Part shown: positions 1 through 8,234 of the stretch, piece by piece | Layout of the letters: every line of letters begins with the position of its first letter | Numbering within the stretch: position 1 is the first letter of the stretch | DNA from: Verrucomicrobiota bacterium | Lineage (GTDB): Bacteria; Verrucomicrobiota; Verrucomicrobiia; Limisphaerales; CAIMTB01 | Length of the DNA stretch: 35,992 nucleotides | Direction of reading: 5' to 3' | NCBI GenBank assembly: GCA_963205105.1 | Contig: CAUJJW010000200.1 | Coordinates: forward strand, 1 to 35,992 | The notes under the pieces: model-generated | Seen by the model: only the letters and a program-made list of their open reading frames with translations | What the model was told of the DNA's origin: nothing | Database searches by the model: none | Program-made: the position numbers and the translations under genes

Positions 1-592
1 AGCCCAGGTACACATACATCACCGTTGCCGGCATCATGCCGATCCATGAAGCCAGCACATAGCCCTTGAGAGAGACCTGCGTGATGCCGAACGCATAGTT
101 CAGCAGGGCAAACGGGAAGACCGGCGAGAGGCGGGTCAACCCCACGATGCGCCACCCTTCGTCCGCGACCGCGCGATCCATGGCGCTGAACCGTTCGTTA
201 CCCCGTATTTTGGCCGCCACCCAGTCGCGCGCGAGGTAGCGCCCCACCAGAAAGGCGCAAGTCGCTCCCAGCGTGGAGCCGATGGAGACGTACACCGATC
301 CCCAGGCCACGCCGAACAGAGCGCCCGCGCCCAGCGTCAGCACGGAACCCGGCAGGAAAAGAACCGTCGCGAGGACATAGGCCGCGATGAACAGGACGGG
401 ACCCCAGGCGCCCAGGTGCTCGATCCACGACAAGGCTTCGCGGAGCAGGGTTCGAACATCGACGACAGCCAGCAGCATGATCAACAGCACGACGCCGGCG
501 ATCAGGCCCACCCAGCGCCAGCCGTTCCTCCGGCTCTTCCGGTGGGTCGGTGGCGGTTCCGGAGTGGAAATCCTGGGATCCATCAAGGGCAT
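1..592 (-). CDS. TVP38/TMEM64 (DedA-like, SNARE-associated) membrane protein, 3' end cut by window
   Basis: The reverse strand reads an open frame of 197 codons that leaves the window without a stop. After a basic, proline-rich N-terminus there is a first membrane segment (about residues 27-43), then the family's re-entrant/loop region rich in Gly and Ala (LFLPGSVLTLGAGALFG), then RLSPVFPFALLNYAFGIT, which is the characteristic TVP38 motif. The family are integral membrane proteins of the DedA superfamily, linked to lipid scrambling or flux; the substrate here is unknown. The start is the ATG at 592-590; an in-frame ATG three codons on is an alternative, and no good ribosome binding site is visible for either. 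It lies 84 nt after the DUF547 gene on the same strand and is probably the last or a late gene of the cobW operon. Confidence 0.85.
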   Translation of the reverse strand, partial: MPLMDPRISTPEPPPTHRKSRRNGWRWVGLIAGVVLLIMLLAVVDVRTLLREALSWIEHLGAWGPVLFIAAYVLATVLFLPGSVLTLGAGALFGVAWGSVYVSIGSTLGATCAFLVGRYLARDWVAAKIRGNERFSAMDRAVADEGWRIVGLTRLSPVFPFALLNYAFGITQVSLKGYVLASWIGMMPATVMYVYLG

Positions 593-676
593 GGGAGTGG
601 TCCGAGTTCCCGCGGACCACCGACCCACCACGGGCCAGCGGGCCGTGACGTGGCAAGGGACAGCGCCGGCGTTGCG

Positions 677-1444
677 TCAGGGGTTGGCCCGGTCATTCAG
701 ACTCCAGTCATACTCGGTGAAGCGAACCTTGGGTTCGACGGTCATCTGCTTTTGAACGGCTTCCGGAAGGAAGGGCTTTACGAATGCGACGACGGATCCG
801 CCGCCGGTGGTGAAATCGTCGGCGAACCACTGGAAGATCGGTGACAGCCAGAGGGTGTGGGTCGAGGGTTCCCAGCGGTTCTTGGTGGATTCCGAGAGAA
901 ACCGCCGTCCCTGGTCCTGCAATTGCTCGTCGAGCCGGTCCGCCGTGAAGGGTTCATCCCGCAGCGGAGGACAGCCTTTGGCGGCGCAGACCAGCGCGAA
1001 GTGGATTCGCGGTTCGTGATACTCCTTGCGAAGGATTCCGTGTTCCAACTCATCCAGGGAGATGACCTTGCCGCTCCACCGCACAACTTTTTTGCGCCAG
1101 GCGGCTCCGGGGAGCAACCCGATCTTCTGGATGCTCGCGACCGGGTAGTGGTCGACGATGAGACGCAGGGTTTGGGCGTTGTAGAGGTTGATGAGGAGAG
1201 CGAGCCGGTCCGGCCGCGGCCAGCGGGCGAACGGTTCCGGTTCGATGGCGGCGATCTCGTCCAGGTACCTGTCGAGTTCGGTAGGGCGGGCTTTTAACCC
1301 CGCATAATCCACCCGGGCCTCCCGGACATGCACCTGGAGCACTTGCCCGAAGGTGGCGTGGCTGAAGGGTTGGACCGCCGCGAAGGCTGGACGCGGCGAA
1401 CCCGCGGCCAACCAAGCGAGCATGACGAGGATGAGGCGGTTCAC
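677..1444 (-). CDS. DUF547 family exported protein
   Basis: This 255-residue protein starts with a signal peptide (MNRLILVMLAWLAAG, cleavage after about residue 22) and is then typical DUF547 throughout. The segment around residues 80-105 (LALLINLYNAQTLRLI) and the later stretch with SLDELEH, RIHFALVCAAKGCPPL are the family's conserved blocks. The biochemical role of DUF547 is not established; the fold has been compared with papain-like/transglutaminase enzymes, but I see no proof of catalysis here. The start ATG overlaps the stop of the upstream CobW-type GTPase by 4 nt (ATGA at 1444-1441), so the two are translationally coupled. DUF547 and TVP38 genes are often neighbours in other bacteria; here they sit behind a metal-chaperone GTPase. 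Confidence 0.85.
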   Translation of the reverse strand: MNRLILVMLAWLAAGSPRPAFAAVQPFSHATFGQVLQVHVREARVDYAGLKARPTELDRYLDEIAAIEPEPFARWPRPDRLALLINLYNAQTLRLIVDHYPVASIQKIGLLPGAAWRKKVVRWSGKVISLDELEHGILRKEYHEPRIHFALVCAAKGCPPLRDEPFTADRLDEQLQDQGRRFLSESTKNRWEPSTHTLWLSPIFQWFADDFTTGGGSVVAFVKPFLPEAVQKQMTVEPKVRFTEYDWSLNDRANP

Positions 1445-2607
1445 GACGCGGCCAGTTCCTCGATGCGGTGGGTGGGAGTCGGTTTGCCGGGTCGGAAGTG
1501 TTCCAGGTGATCCAGCGTGGTCCTCACTCCCGGATGGCGACCGTTCAGCTCCGCCAGAGCCTCCCGCACGGCAGCTCCGAGCGCCTCCGGGGCGGCTTCG
1601 GCGCGCAGGTTGAGAATGAGTTGTCCAGACTCCACCGGGGTATCGAGGTGCAGCGAGAGTTCCGGCACAAAATCGCTTCGGACCAGACTCACCGCCGCCA
1701 CTTCGCCTGCCAGATTGGCGTCCGGGCTGAGTGTCATCTTGAGGTGAGCCACCTCGGAGTGCTTCGCCCGGAGCCGACCCTGAACGCTGACCGCCAGTTC
1801 TTGAAGAAAGCGATCGGCGTCCACCGGGGGTGCCGCCGTCACCTGCACGGTGCAGTTCAACCAGCCCAACAGCGCTTCGCCGTCCGCGTAGACCGTGTAA
1901 TCAACCGTCATGGCCGAGCGCGCGACTTGTTCACCTTCCGTGATCCGCGAGAACCAGGCGTCGAGGTTACGGCCTTCACGAACGGACACATCGAGAATCT
2001 CCTTGCCGGGGTAGTCGCGCCGGATCGTGTCCCGAAGCGCATTCAATCGCTCGGCCGGGACGAGGTCGGACTTGCTGATCACCAGCAGGTCGGCCTCTTC
2101 GATCTGTTTCCGGTAGATGTAGAGCACCTTCTCGGAAAAGCTGCCGCCCGACTCCAATCCAAACACGCGGGCGGCCCGGACCGGGTCGACCAACACACTG
2201 ATCGGCGCCACCACGAAGTTGTCGCCATACATCCGGCGCAGCGGGTAGGTCACGGTGGCGGCAAGATCCGTGCAACTGCCCACGGGCTCAGCAATGAAGA
2301 CATCCGGACGGCTGGCTACGGTGAGCCGTTGCGCGGCATCGACCAGCGAATTGAAGCGGCAGCAAAAGCACCCACCCGGGATCTCCTCGGTGCTGAATCC
2401 CTGGGATCGCAACATGGCGGTGTCGACGAGGTTCCGGCCCTGATCATTGGTGATCAGGCCGACCCTCAGGCCCTGGGCGGTGAGGTGTCGGGCGAGGTTG
2501 CCCACCGCCGTGGTTTTTCCAGCACCCAGAAACCCGCCGATCATGATGTATCGGGCCTGGGTCAGGGTGGAGGCGATGGGTCCGGGGGAGGATGTCGGGC
2601 GGTCCAT
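1441..2607 (-). CDS. CobW/ZNG1-type G3E GTPase (putative metal chaperone)
   Basis: A 388-residue G3E-family P-loop GTPase. The Walker A (GGFLGAGKT, residues 24-32), the CxCC metal-binding motif (C80, C82, C83), the EPVG switch segment (about 107-110) and the SKSD guanine-specificity motif (178-181) are all present, followed by a CobW_C-like domain. Members with CxCC include zinc metallochaperones (ZNG1/ZagA, YeiR), which deliver Zn to client enzymes under zinc limitation; other G3E members serve nickel or cobalt. The open frame extends upstream to 3435, but family similarity begins only near residue 20 of the call, so ATG 2607 is used. It is first in a leftward operon (DUF547 overlaps by 4 nt) and divergent from the 2731 gene. 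Zinc rather than another metal is inferred from the all3515-like and TonB neighbours. Confidence 0.88.
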   Translation of the reverse strand: MDRPTSSPGPIASTLTQARYIMIGGFLGAGKTTAVGNLARHLTAQGLRVGLITNDQGRNLVDTAMLRSQGFSTEEIPGGCFCCRFNSLVDAAQRLTVASRPDVFIAEPVGSCTDLAATVTYPLRRMYGDNFVVAPISVLVDPVRAARVFGLESGGSFSEKVLYIYRKQIEEADLLVISKSDLVPAERLNALRDTIRRDYPGKEILDVSVREGRNLDAWFSRITEGEQVARSAMTVDYTVYADGEALLGWLNCTVQVTAAPPVDADRFLQELAVSVQGRLRAKHSEVAHLKMTLSPDANLAGEVAAVSLVRSDFVPELSLHLDTPVESGQLILNLRAEAAPEALGAAVREALAELNGRHPGVRTTLDHLEHFRPGKPTPTHRIEELAAS

Positions 2608-2730
2608 GGAATGCGGATGCAACGCCAGCAGGATAGAGAGGAAAGGAGCGCTGTGCCACTTCAGGCATGCGCCAGGAATTTTGGCGTCAGGGCGGTTGAC
2701 GCGCGCGGTCCCGTTTCTAGCGTCTTCTGG
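2608..2730. promoter_or_regulatory. Divergent promoter region with a short dyad
   Basis: This 123-nt gap separates the divergent starts of the CobW-type GTPase and the 128-residue protein, so both promoters should lie here. Positions 2670-2686 form a 17-nt dyad, CGCCA-N7-TGGCG, the most obvious symmetric site in the gap. It is GC-rich and does not match the AT-rich Zur boxes known from other phyla, so an operator role is only a guess. No convincing sigma-70 hexamer pair was seen. Confidence 0.25.
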
Positions 2731-3117
2731 ATGCGAGGGTTTCGGTTCATCGCGGCGACGACAGTGCTGGTCCTGTTTCTGGGCCTGCACTGGACCGTGC
2801 TCCAGACGATCGCCTGGACCCGCATGCTGCTGGAATACTCGCAATCCGTGCAGCTCGGGACAGCGCTGGTGATGACCTTCGACGGGAAGCATCCCTGCGC
2901 CATGTGTCGCGTGGTGGAGGAGGGACGCCGGCAGGAACACAACCGAGCCCCGACGACCGCCTCCGACACGCTCAAACTGGAGTGTGACCTGCCGTCGGCG
3001 GCAGTCGCCACGAAGGTTCCGGAACCGATCTGCCACGGCACACCCTTTCTGAACAGGGCCTGGACACGGGCGGATGCCCCTCCCAAGCCGCGTCCACGGG
3101 TTGCCGGAATCGCCTGA
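2731..3117 (+). CDS. Small N-anchored hypothetical protein with HPCAMC motif
   Basis: A 128-residue protein. Residues 5-25 form one hydrophobic segment (FRFIAATTVLVLFLGLHW), either a signal anchor or uncleaved signal peptide. It is followed by a short exported domain with the motif GKHPCAMC, where two cysteines are spaced Cys-x2-Cys next to a histidine, as in metal-binding or redox sites, then VVEEGRRQE. The C-terminal third is Pro/Ala-rich. I do not recognise a named family, though proteins of this layout seem familiar from Verrucomicrobia. The frame is open far upstream (from 1468) only because it is the complement of the GTPase gene; ATG 2731 is the sensible start. Divergence from a CxCC GTPase and the all3515-like gene downstream suggest a role in metal handling. 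Confidence 0.6.
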   Translation: MRGFRFIAATTVLVLFLGLHWTVLQTIAWTRMLLEYSQSVQLGTALVMTFDGKHPCAMCRVVEEGRRQEHNRAPTTASDTLKLECDLPSAAVATKVPEPICHGTPFLNRAWTRADAPPKPRPRVAGIA

Positions 3118-3362
3118 ATCCGTTCGGCGGGCATCACGCCCAGCCCTGGCCTGGGGCGTATCGTTCGAGACCCTTCCTTGTTCCAGGGCGCAATGACCGT
3201 GCGGTGCCGGGCGATCTTCTCCCCTTCTCCAGCCTGTGCCGTGACGCGGTTGGGCGCGAACGAACCTTCCGCGTGCTGGAGCGCCTCCTGACGGAGCGCG
3301 AACGAAGGACGGCTGACGACGTTGCGTTTCTTTCGATGAAAACCCCGATTTTGCTGACTCCC

Positions 3363-4178
3363 ATGAATGACCGAATGCTGGTTCGTTTCCTTGTTGCTGC
3401 GCTCGCATCCGCGGCGCTGACGGCTCCCGCCGCAACCCTCACGGCCGTGCCCATGCAGGGCGGCATGGTGATGCCCATGATCGCCTATCAGGCCGGCATG
3501 GGCCGGCTGCACGTCATGCTGGATCCGGCGATCCCGCAATTGACCCCGTTAGCGGTCAGTCATCCGGGCGACGGGTTCGCTCCGGAGGACCCCTGGTTTG
3601 AAGCCTTGGATCCCAGTCGCCAGGGTTTGGCGTTCAGTCGGCGGTATGGGTTCGTGATGAACACCGAAACGGACCCTTTGCCGGACGGAACCAAGATCTG
3701 GCTTCGCAAAGTAACGGGGTCTCCGGAACTGGGAGCATTCCGGTACGCCAACACCGCGCCCAAAGCCTTCGAGCCGATCTTCGGCACCGCCGGCTCACCC
3801 TCCGCCATGGCGTGGAGCGGCATGATGTTTCACCCCACCTTCACCGCCCCTGCCGGAACGAATGAGTACCACGCCACATTCGACGCCTACCTCGCCGATG
3901 CGGTCAGTGGGGTGGAGATTCCGAACACCTCCACGGGACCGTTCGAAATGACCTGGACCACGGTGTCGGATGGGCGGCCCACGCTGGGCATTGCGACAAA
4001 ACTCGCCATCTCCTGGGCGGTCGTGCCGGGCAACTATGTGCTGGAATCAGCGGACAGCCTTCCGGCCGCCAACTGGACTCCGGTGGCCACGCCTCCGCTG
4101 ACCATCGATGGCAAGCCCACGGTGCTGCTTGAGCCCGCCGCCGCCGCCAGGGTCTACCGGCTGCGCCAGATTCCGTGA
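3363..4178 (+). CDS. Secreted protein resembling the Zur-repressed all3515 family
   Basis: About 271 residues with a signal peptide ([20 protein letters not shown]). The mature part begins around the Met-rich stretch [11 protein letters not shown] and contains the blocks [35 protein letters not shown] and WSGMMFHP. From memory these match the cyanobacterial all3515 family, named as Zur-repressed secreted proteins with PEP-CTERM anchors. Here no PEP-CTERM is present; instead the last 45 residues ([14 protein letters not shown] to YRLRQIP) look like the C-terminal domain of many secreted Verrucomicrobium proteins. Met and His residues could bind metal, but the function is unknown. ATG 3363 is chosen for its signal peptide; ATG 3336 or 3375 are alternatives. 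The stop overlaps the next start (TGATG at 4176-4180). Confidence 0.75.
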   Translation: MNDRMLVRFLVAALASAALTAPAATLTAVPMQGGMVMPMIAYQAGMGRLHVMLDPAIPQLTPLAVSHPGDGFAPEDPWFEALDPSRQGLAFSRRYGFVMNTETDPLPDGTKIWLRKVTGSPELGAFRYANTAPKAFEPIFGTAGSPSAMAWSGMMFHPTFTAPAGTNEYHATFDAYLADAVSGVEIPNTSTGPFEMTWTTVSDGRPTLGIATKLAISWAVVPGNYVLESADSLPAANWTPVATPPLTIDGKPTVLLEPAAAARVYRLRQIP

Positions 4179-4909
4179 TGTCTGACCAAGCGCCATGCTC
4201 GGCTTGGGCGGAAATCACCAGGCGCACAACGGGTCTGCGGTTGCAGCGCCGCGGACCCCGTGTCGATACCGGCTTCACCTTGATCGAGCTTCTGGTGGTG
4301 ATCGCGCTGATCGCCATCCTGGCGTCGATGCTGTTGCCAGCCCTGGGGCGCGCAAAGGGCAGCGCGCGTGCGGTGCAATGCCTCGGACAGGTGAGGCAGA
4401 TTGGCTTGGCGATCCGGCTGTATGCCGACGACCACGACGATGAGCTGCCGCGAAGTCAGCACTCCGCGTTCGTGCACGGACAAATGACGTGGGGTCGTGC
4501 CATCGCCGGCAATCTGGGCGCCAGCACGGCGACTTGGACCAATCTCCTGCGCGAGGTCTATCACTGTCCTTCCGATCGCCGGCTCATGGTGTGGAGCTAC
4601 GGGCTGAACGTGTATTTCGAGCTGGGGCCCGACGACGATTACCTCGGCAAACCGCAGACCTGGCGCAAGGTGGGTCAAATCCCACGACCTTCCACGACCG
4701 TGGAGTTGTCGGAAAACGCCTCCTCGGCCGATCACATCATGCCGAACTTCTGGGTAACCGCCGCCGATGCGGTGGATGTGCCCGACCGGCGCCACTTGCG
4801 GCGCTCCAACTACTCATTCGTCGATGGCCATGCAGCGGCCCGGCGGTTGGAGGAAACCTTTGACCCGGAACGCGGTGTGGACGCTTGGAATCCGATCACC
4901 GCCCCGTGA
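4178..4909 (+). CDS. Type II pseudopilin (prepilin-type N-terminal methylation, H-x9-DG protein)
   Basis: A 243-residue protein. Residues about 32-55 carry the prepilin peptidase site and helix ([22 protein letters not shown]), preceded by an unusually long basic leader of about 30 residues. The C-terminal region ends in the H-x9-DG signature ([12 protein letters not shown], near residues 206-217) that marks the expanded pseudopilin family of Planctomycetes, Lentisphaerae and Verrucomicrobia. It should be cleaved and methylated by a prepilin peptidase and sit in the inner membrane or be surface exposed. Its ATG overlaps the stop of the all3515-like gene, indicating co-translation. A GTG one codon earlier is possible. 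It converges with the TonB receptor gene, with only 10 nt between the two stop codons. Confidence 0.88.
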   Translation: MSDQAPCSAWAEITRRTTGLRLQRRGPRVDTGFTLIELLVVIALIAILASMLLPALGRAKGSARAVQCLGQVRQIGLAIRLYADDHDDELPRSQHSAFVHGQMTWGRAIAGNLGASTATWTNLLREVYHCPSDRRLMVWSYGLNVYFELGPDDDYLGKPQTWRKVGQIPRPSTTVELSENASSADHIMPNFWVTAADAVDVPDRRHLRRSNYSFVDGHAAARRLEETFDPERGVDAWNPITAP

Positions 4910-4919
4910 GCCATGAACG

Positions 4920-7085
4920 CTAGAACCTCGCGGTCAGGGCGAACCGCGCCTGAATCGGTTCCACCGGATGATAGTGCCGTTGGGTGACCGCGGCGTCGCC
5001 GGGACGCACCCGCGATTCGTAGGCGTAATCGATGTCGTGGTCGCGGCGGTCCAGAACGTTGAATACCTCCGCGGTCAGGGTCCAGGTCGGGTTGAACCGA
5101 TACCCGATCTGGCCACTCAACAGGATCGTCTCCCCCGACCGGAAGGTGTCGTCCTCGATCAGCGGACGCGGGCCGAAGTAACGCAGGCGAAGTCCTCCGA
5201 ACAAACCCTTCGCCGGGTGATAGCTGATACCTGCGGCGATCACACTCTCGATCGAACCCGGGATATGATCGCCGGCGGGATCGTTGTCGCGGAACTCGGC
5301 ATGCGAGAACGAGAAATCCGCATCCAGGGTGAGGTCCTTGGCCAACGTGTAAAAATTCGCCCATTCCACGCCGTAACGGCGGCTGGGGCGGCTCGCCTCG
5401 GTGAGTCCGGCATCGCCCACAAAGAGCAGCTCGGAATCGATGTCCAACCACCAGAACGACACCGTGCTTTGCAGGCGATCCACCGCCAGGGTGCGAACAC
5501 CCACTTCGGCTCCGACCGTTTGCACCAGCGGATCCGCCCTTTGGATCGGGTTGCCGTCGGCGTCCACAGGACTGCCGGTCACCGGATCGACCCTCGTCAC
5601 GGTTCCGCGTCCGTCGTTGCTGTGGAACCCGAGACCGCCCTGAACGTAAATCTCAGTCTTCGCCCAGGGACCGGCAATGAGGCTCAGTTTGGGGCTGGCA
5701 ATGCCATCCGAGCGCTCACCGGAGTTGGGTCCGCGACCGGCGTCCACGTCGAAGCGGTACAAGTCCCCGCGAACACCGGCGACGGTGCGAAACCGGTCCG
5801 ACCATTGGACCTTGTTCTCGAGGAACAGCCCGCCACTGGTCTGGAGGATCTCATCCTCCCGCGTGGTGGCCGGGAGCAGGCTGCCATCAGCAGCATTGAC
5901 CTTGTCGACACGGACACGGGCCTGGGATTGGTACAGCCCGTTGTCGATGGAATCGTGTCTCATCTGAAGGCCGAAGGTGTTCTCGACCTCCTTGTCCCAC
6001 CAGGTGTTGAACAGCGTGTGAGTGGCCTGAAGCCCGCCGATCCAACGCCGGTCCACCTGCTCGAACTGATCGCCGCGGTCAGTGTCGGTGAGGAAGTAGG
6101 TGAAGTTCGAGAACAGATCGAGATCGGAATAGGCCCCGAAGGCCTGGATCCTTGTCGCCGATTCACCATCCGCCCGGTGCCATTCCCCTTCGAGACTGTA
6201 GCGTTGCGAGTCGCCGCCCGTCGTGTTGTCGAGAGAACCAAAGAAGGGAACCAGGCCGTCATCGACCGCGCTGGCGGCGACCTGATCGCTGGAGTCCCAC
6301 TTCCCGTGATACCCGCGGAACGTGACACTGGCTCCTTGGGCGTCGTCGCCGAGGCTGTAGGTCAGGAGCCCGTTGAACTTCTGGTAGTCATCGGGGTTCT
6401 CCCACGGACCATCGTGGTGATAGGCCTCCACGGCGTACAGGAGATGGCCCTGGCCGAGCCGGGGTGACGACGCGAAGACCGCGCGGGCGTTGCCGTACAT
6501 GCCGCCTTCCAGAATGGCCAGGCTGGAAGGAAGGACCTTGAACGTCTCCAACTGGGCGGCGCCGGCGGAGCTGAAATCACCGGCCCGCGCGTTGTAGACG
6601 CCCTTCTGGTAATTCACCCGCTCGATCAGTTCGGGGATGACCACGTTCATGTCCGTGTACCCCTGCCCATGACCGTGGGTGGGTGAATTGAGCGGCATGC
6701 CGTCCAGGCTCGTGGCGAAGTCAGTGCCGTGGTCGAGGTTGAAGCCGCGCAGGAAGTACTGGTTGGCTTTTCCGCCGCCCGCGTGCTGGGTGATGATGAC
6801 GCCCGGAACGCTTTCGAGAACTTCCCCACTGCGCGAAATCGGACGGAGTTCGAGCTGCTGATAACCGACCGTGCCCTGGGTGGCGGAATCGGCGATGCCG
6901 ATCAGGCTGTCCCCTCGGCCACGGACGAGGATCTCTGGCAGCGGAATGGCGGGGTCGGCGATGGCGGGTGTCAGGTCGGCGGCATGCGATTCCGCGGAAC
7001 CGCAAAGGAAACAGGCCAGCGAAGCGACGGCGAAGGTCAGCGAACCGTCCAATGGAAACGCCCAGTTCCCAATGGACCTGCCCAC
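4920..7085 (-). CDS. TonB-dependent outer membrane receptor (putative metal uptake)
   Basis: From the preferred start this is 721 residues: signal peptide core (SLTFAVASLACFLCGSAESHA), plug domain (ILVRGRGDSLIG, VLESVPGVIITQHAGGGKANQYFLRG, LDGMPLNSPTHGHGQGYTDMN) and a beta-barrel ending in FALTARF with a terminal aromatic residue. TonB receptors import metal complexes or other scarce ligands using TonB energy; the His-containing THGHGQ stretch and the GTPase/all3515-like neighbours suggest zinc or another metal. The start is uncertain. ATG 7271 would put 97 residues before the cleavage site; GTG 7085-7083 gives a normal signal peptide with an Arg in the n-region, but this GTG lies inside dispersed repeat R1. 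TTG 7052 is a third option. The frame is open to 7520. Confidence 0.88.
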   Translation of the reverse strand: MGRSIGNWAFPLDGSLTFAVASLACFLCGSAESHAADLTPAIADPAIPLPEILVRGRGDSLIGIADSATQGTVGYQQLELRPISRSGEVLESVPGVIITQHAGGGKANQYFLRGFNLDHGTDFATSLDGMPLNSPTHGHGQGYTDMNVVIPELIERVNYQKGVYNARAGDFSSAGAAQLETFKVLPSSLAILEGGMYGNARAVFASSPRLGQGHLLYAVEAYHHDGPWENPDDYQKFNGLLTYSLGDDAQGASVTFRGYHGKWDSSDQVAASAVDDGLVPFFGSLDNTTGGDSQRYSLEGEWHRADGESATRIQAFGAYSDLDLFSNFTYFLTDTDRGDQFEQVDRRWIGGLQATHTLFNTWWDKEVENTFGLQMRHDSIDNGLYQSQARVRVDKVNAADGSLLPATTREDEILQTSGGLFLENKVQWSDRFRTVAGVRGDLYRFDVDAGRGPNSGERSDGIASPKLSLIAGPWAKTEIYVQGGLGFHSNDGRGTVTRVDPVTGSPVDADGNPIQRADPLVQTVGAEVGVRTLAVDRLQSTVSFWWLDIDSELLFVGDAGLTEASRPSRRYGVEWANFYTLAKDLTLDADFSFSHAEFRDNDPAGDHIPGSIESVIAAGISYHPAKGLFGGLRLRYFGPRPLIEDDTFRSGETILLSGQIGYRFNPTWTLTAEVFNVLDRRDHDIDYAYESRVRPGDAAVTQRHYHPVEPIQARFALTARF

Positions 7086-7150
7086 GGCCCTTGAACCAGG
7101 GATTCCGGGGGGCGAGACGCCCCTCTCTACGGCAGGCGGGACGCCCACCA
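7053..7150 (-). repeat. Dispersed repeat R1, copy A, overlapping the TonB receptor 5' end
   Basis: On the reverse strand this reads through GGGCGTCCCGCCTGCCGTAG, then the GGGGCGTCTCGCCCCCC hairpin, then a GG(A/T)TCAAGGGCCGTG tail. The same string recurs at 26069-26155 and 27572-27640 (both forward), with a fragment at 11585-11603. Similarity to the 26.1 kb copy continues into the receptor coding sequence up to about 7053. It translates in frame as a proline/glycine-rich stretch unlike any receptor N-terminus. Confidence 0.8.
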
Positions 7151-7271
7151 CTACCAACGTGCGGTTCTTGGCTGAACGAAGCGTGTGGTTGGCTGGGGGG
7201 AGTCGTGACGACTTGAACGGACCTGGGGCGTCGAGAGCAACGGATGAGAAGCTCTGATTCGATAGGGACAT

Positions 7272-7637
7272 AAATGGATTCGTCTGAAATGGGAGCGCAT
7301 GCAGTTGGCCTGGGTGGGTGGCGCGAAGGTCCTCCGGCCGGGGTTGGTTCAGGCGTTCTTCCCCGGCGCGGCCATGGATCTCGGGCCTCCTGACGGGGTT
7401 GGGAAACCACGCCGGCAGGAAAACCATTCGTATCGTGCAGAAGGCAATGCAGGCGGGCCGCCTCAGCGGCAGACCTGGGGAGGGAACATCAAACCAGGCG
7501 TCGGACGGAGAGCGGGGCAAATGTCATGAATCCCGCAGAACATCCGATCGGTTGAGCACCCCCGGCGCTCGGGCGTTGTTGGGCAGGCGCCTGGGGCGAA
7601 GAAATCGAGGGGATCGCGTCGCGTGCGCGGACGCCGG
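7272..7637. other. Gene-poor interval between TonB receptor and His-rich gene
   Basis: No reading frame here looks like a protein: the frames open on both strands translate to low-complexity Arg/Gly/Pro strings. Being upstream of the receptor on its strand, the interval should hold the receptor promoter, but I cannot point to a convincing one. The receptor frame stays open through it to 7520. No hairpin with a T-tract was seen. Confidence 0.5.
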
Positions 7638-8234
7638 TCAGGTGCTTCGCCGAGGCGGAGCCCGACCCGCGGTCTGAGCATCCCAAGGGATTGCGTGCGG
7701 TCGGATCTGGAGTGCGAAGCCGAGAAAAAGGACGGAAATGCGGGGCTGCACCAGGCGCGGCACATCCAACGCCGCCTCGACCGATCCGTCGGCCAACAGC
7801 TGGGCCAGGCTCTGGTGATGATGGTCCGGGTGCGCGGGATCCGGGGAATCCTCCGCGTGCTCCGTGGTGCGATGGTCGAAGCAATGAGTCAGCTCGTGCC
7901 ATGCAGCCGCCATCCGCGCGAAGGACGCTTTGAACGAGGAGTGGGCGGTCGCAAAGGTCGCGCGTGCTGCAGACGGGAACTCCGCGAAGGCCTGGCTGGC
8001 GTGAGGTCGGCGGTCGGCCTCGTGATCGTGTTTGTGATCGTGACTATGGGTGTGCGGATGCGCGTGGGAGAGGCGGGCCTGTTCCAGGCCGGCGGAAGAC
8101 CGCGCATGGACGTGGACAGGCCCCTGGCCACCGTGTTCGACCCAGTGATGCAGAACCGGGCTGAGTCCGACGGCGCCCGCGAACGCCACGCAAAGCGCGA
8201 CGTAGGTGGCCAGGATCTGGCGCCAGGGCTTCAT
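7638..8234 (-). CDS. Histidine-rich membrane-anchored protein
   Basis: A 198-residue protein with an N-terminal hydrophobic segment (residues 8-27) followed by an exported His/Asp-rich region. The cluster around 57-72 alternates His with Ala, Thr, Ser, Asp and Lys (HAHPHTHSHDHKHDH), and a second His/Asp patch lies at 134-140. Such His stretches are seen in periplasmic or loop regions of zinc and nickel transport proteins and bind divalent metal. A further hydrophobic stretch lies near residues 167-176. HELTH at 113-117 fits the HExxH pattern but without other peptidase features. The last 15 residues are low-complexity and may not be original. Its start overlaps a possible upstream stop by 4 nt (ATGA at 8234-8231). 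It is likely the upstream partner of the TonB receptor. Confidence 0.72.
   Translation of the reverse strand: MKPWRQILATYVALCVAFAGAVGLSPVLHHWVEHGGQGPVHVHARSSAGLEQARLSHAHPHTHSHDHKHDHEADRRPHASQAFAEFPSAARATFATAHSSFKASFARMAAAWHELTHCFDHRTTEHAEDSPDPAHPDHHHQSLAQLLADGSVEAALDVPRLVQPRISVLFLGFALQIRPHAIPWDAQTAGRAPPRRST

Noticed and set aside
1468..2730. Long forward open frame antisense to the CobW-type GTPase
   Set aside because: It is the GC-rich shadow of the reverse-strand gene; only the part from ATG 2731 looks like a protein.
2608..3435. Upstream extension of the CobW-type GTPase frame (276 extra codons)
   Set aside because: It covers the divergent 128-residue gene in antisense, has no family similarity, and the GTPase domain already has a normal N-terminus from ATG 2607.
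7086..7520. Full-length N-terminal extension of the TonB receptor to 7520
   Set aside because: The translated part is low-complexity and repeat-derived, and would put the signal peptide deep in the protein.
7746..7900. Zinc protease from the HELTH motif in the His-rich protein
   Set aside because: An HExxH match in a protein so rich in His is expected by chance and no third ligand or peptidase domain is seen.
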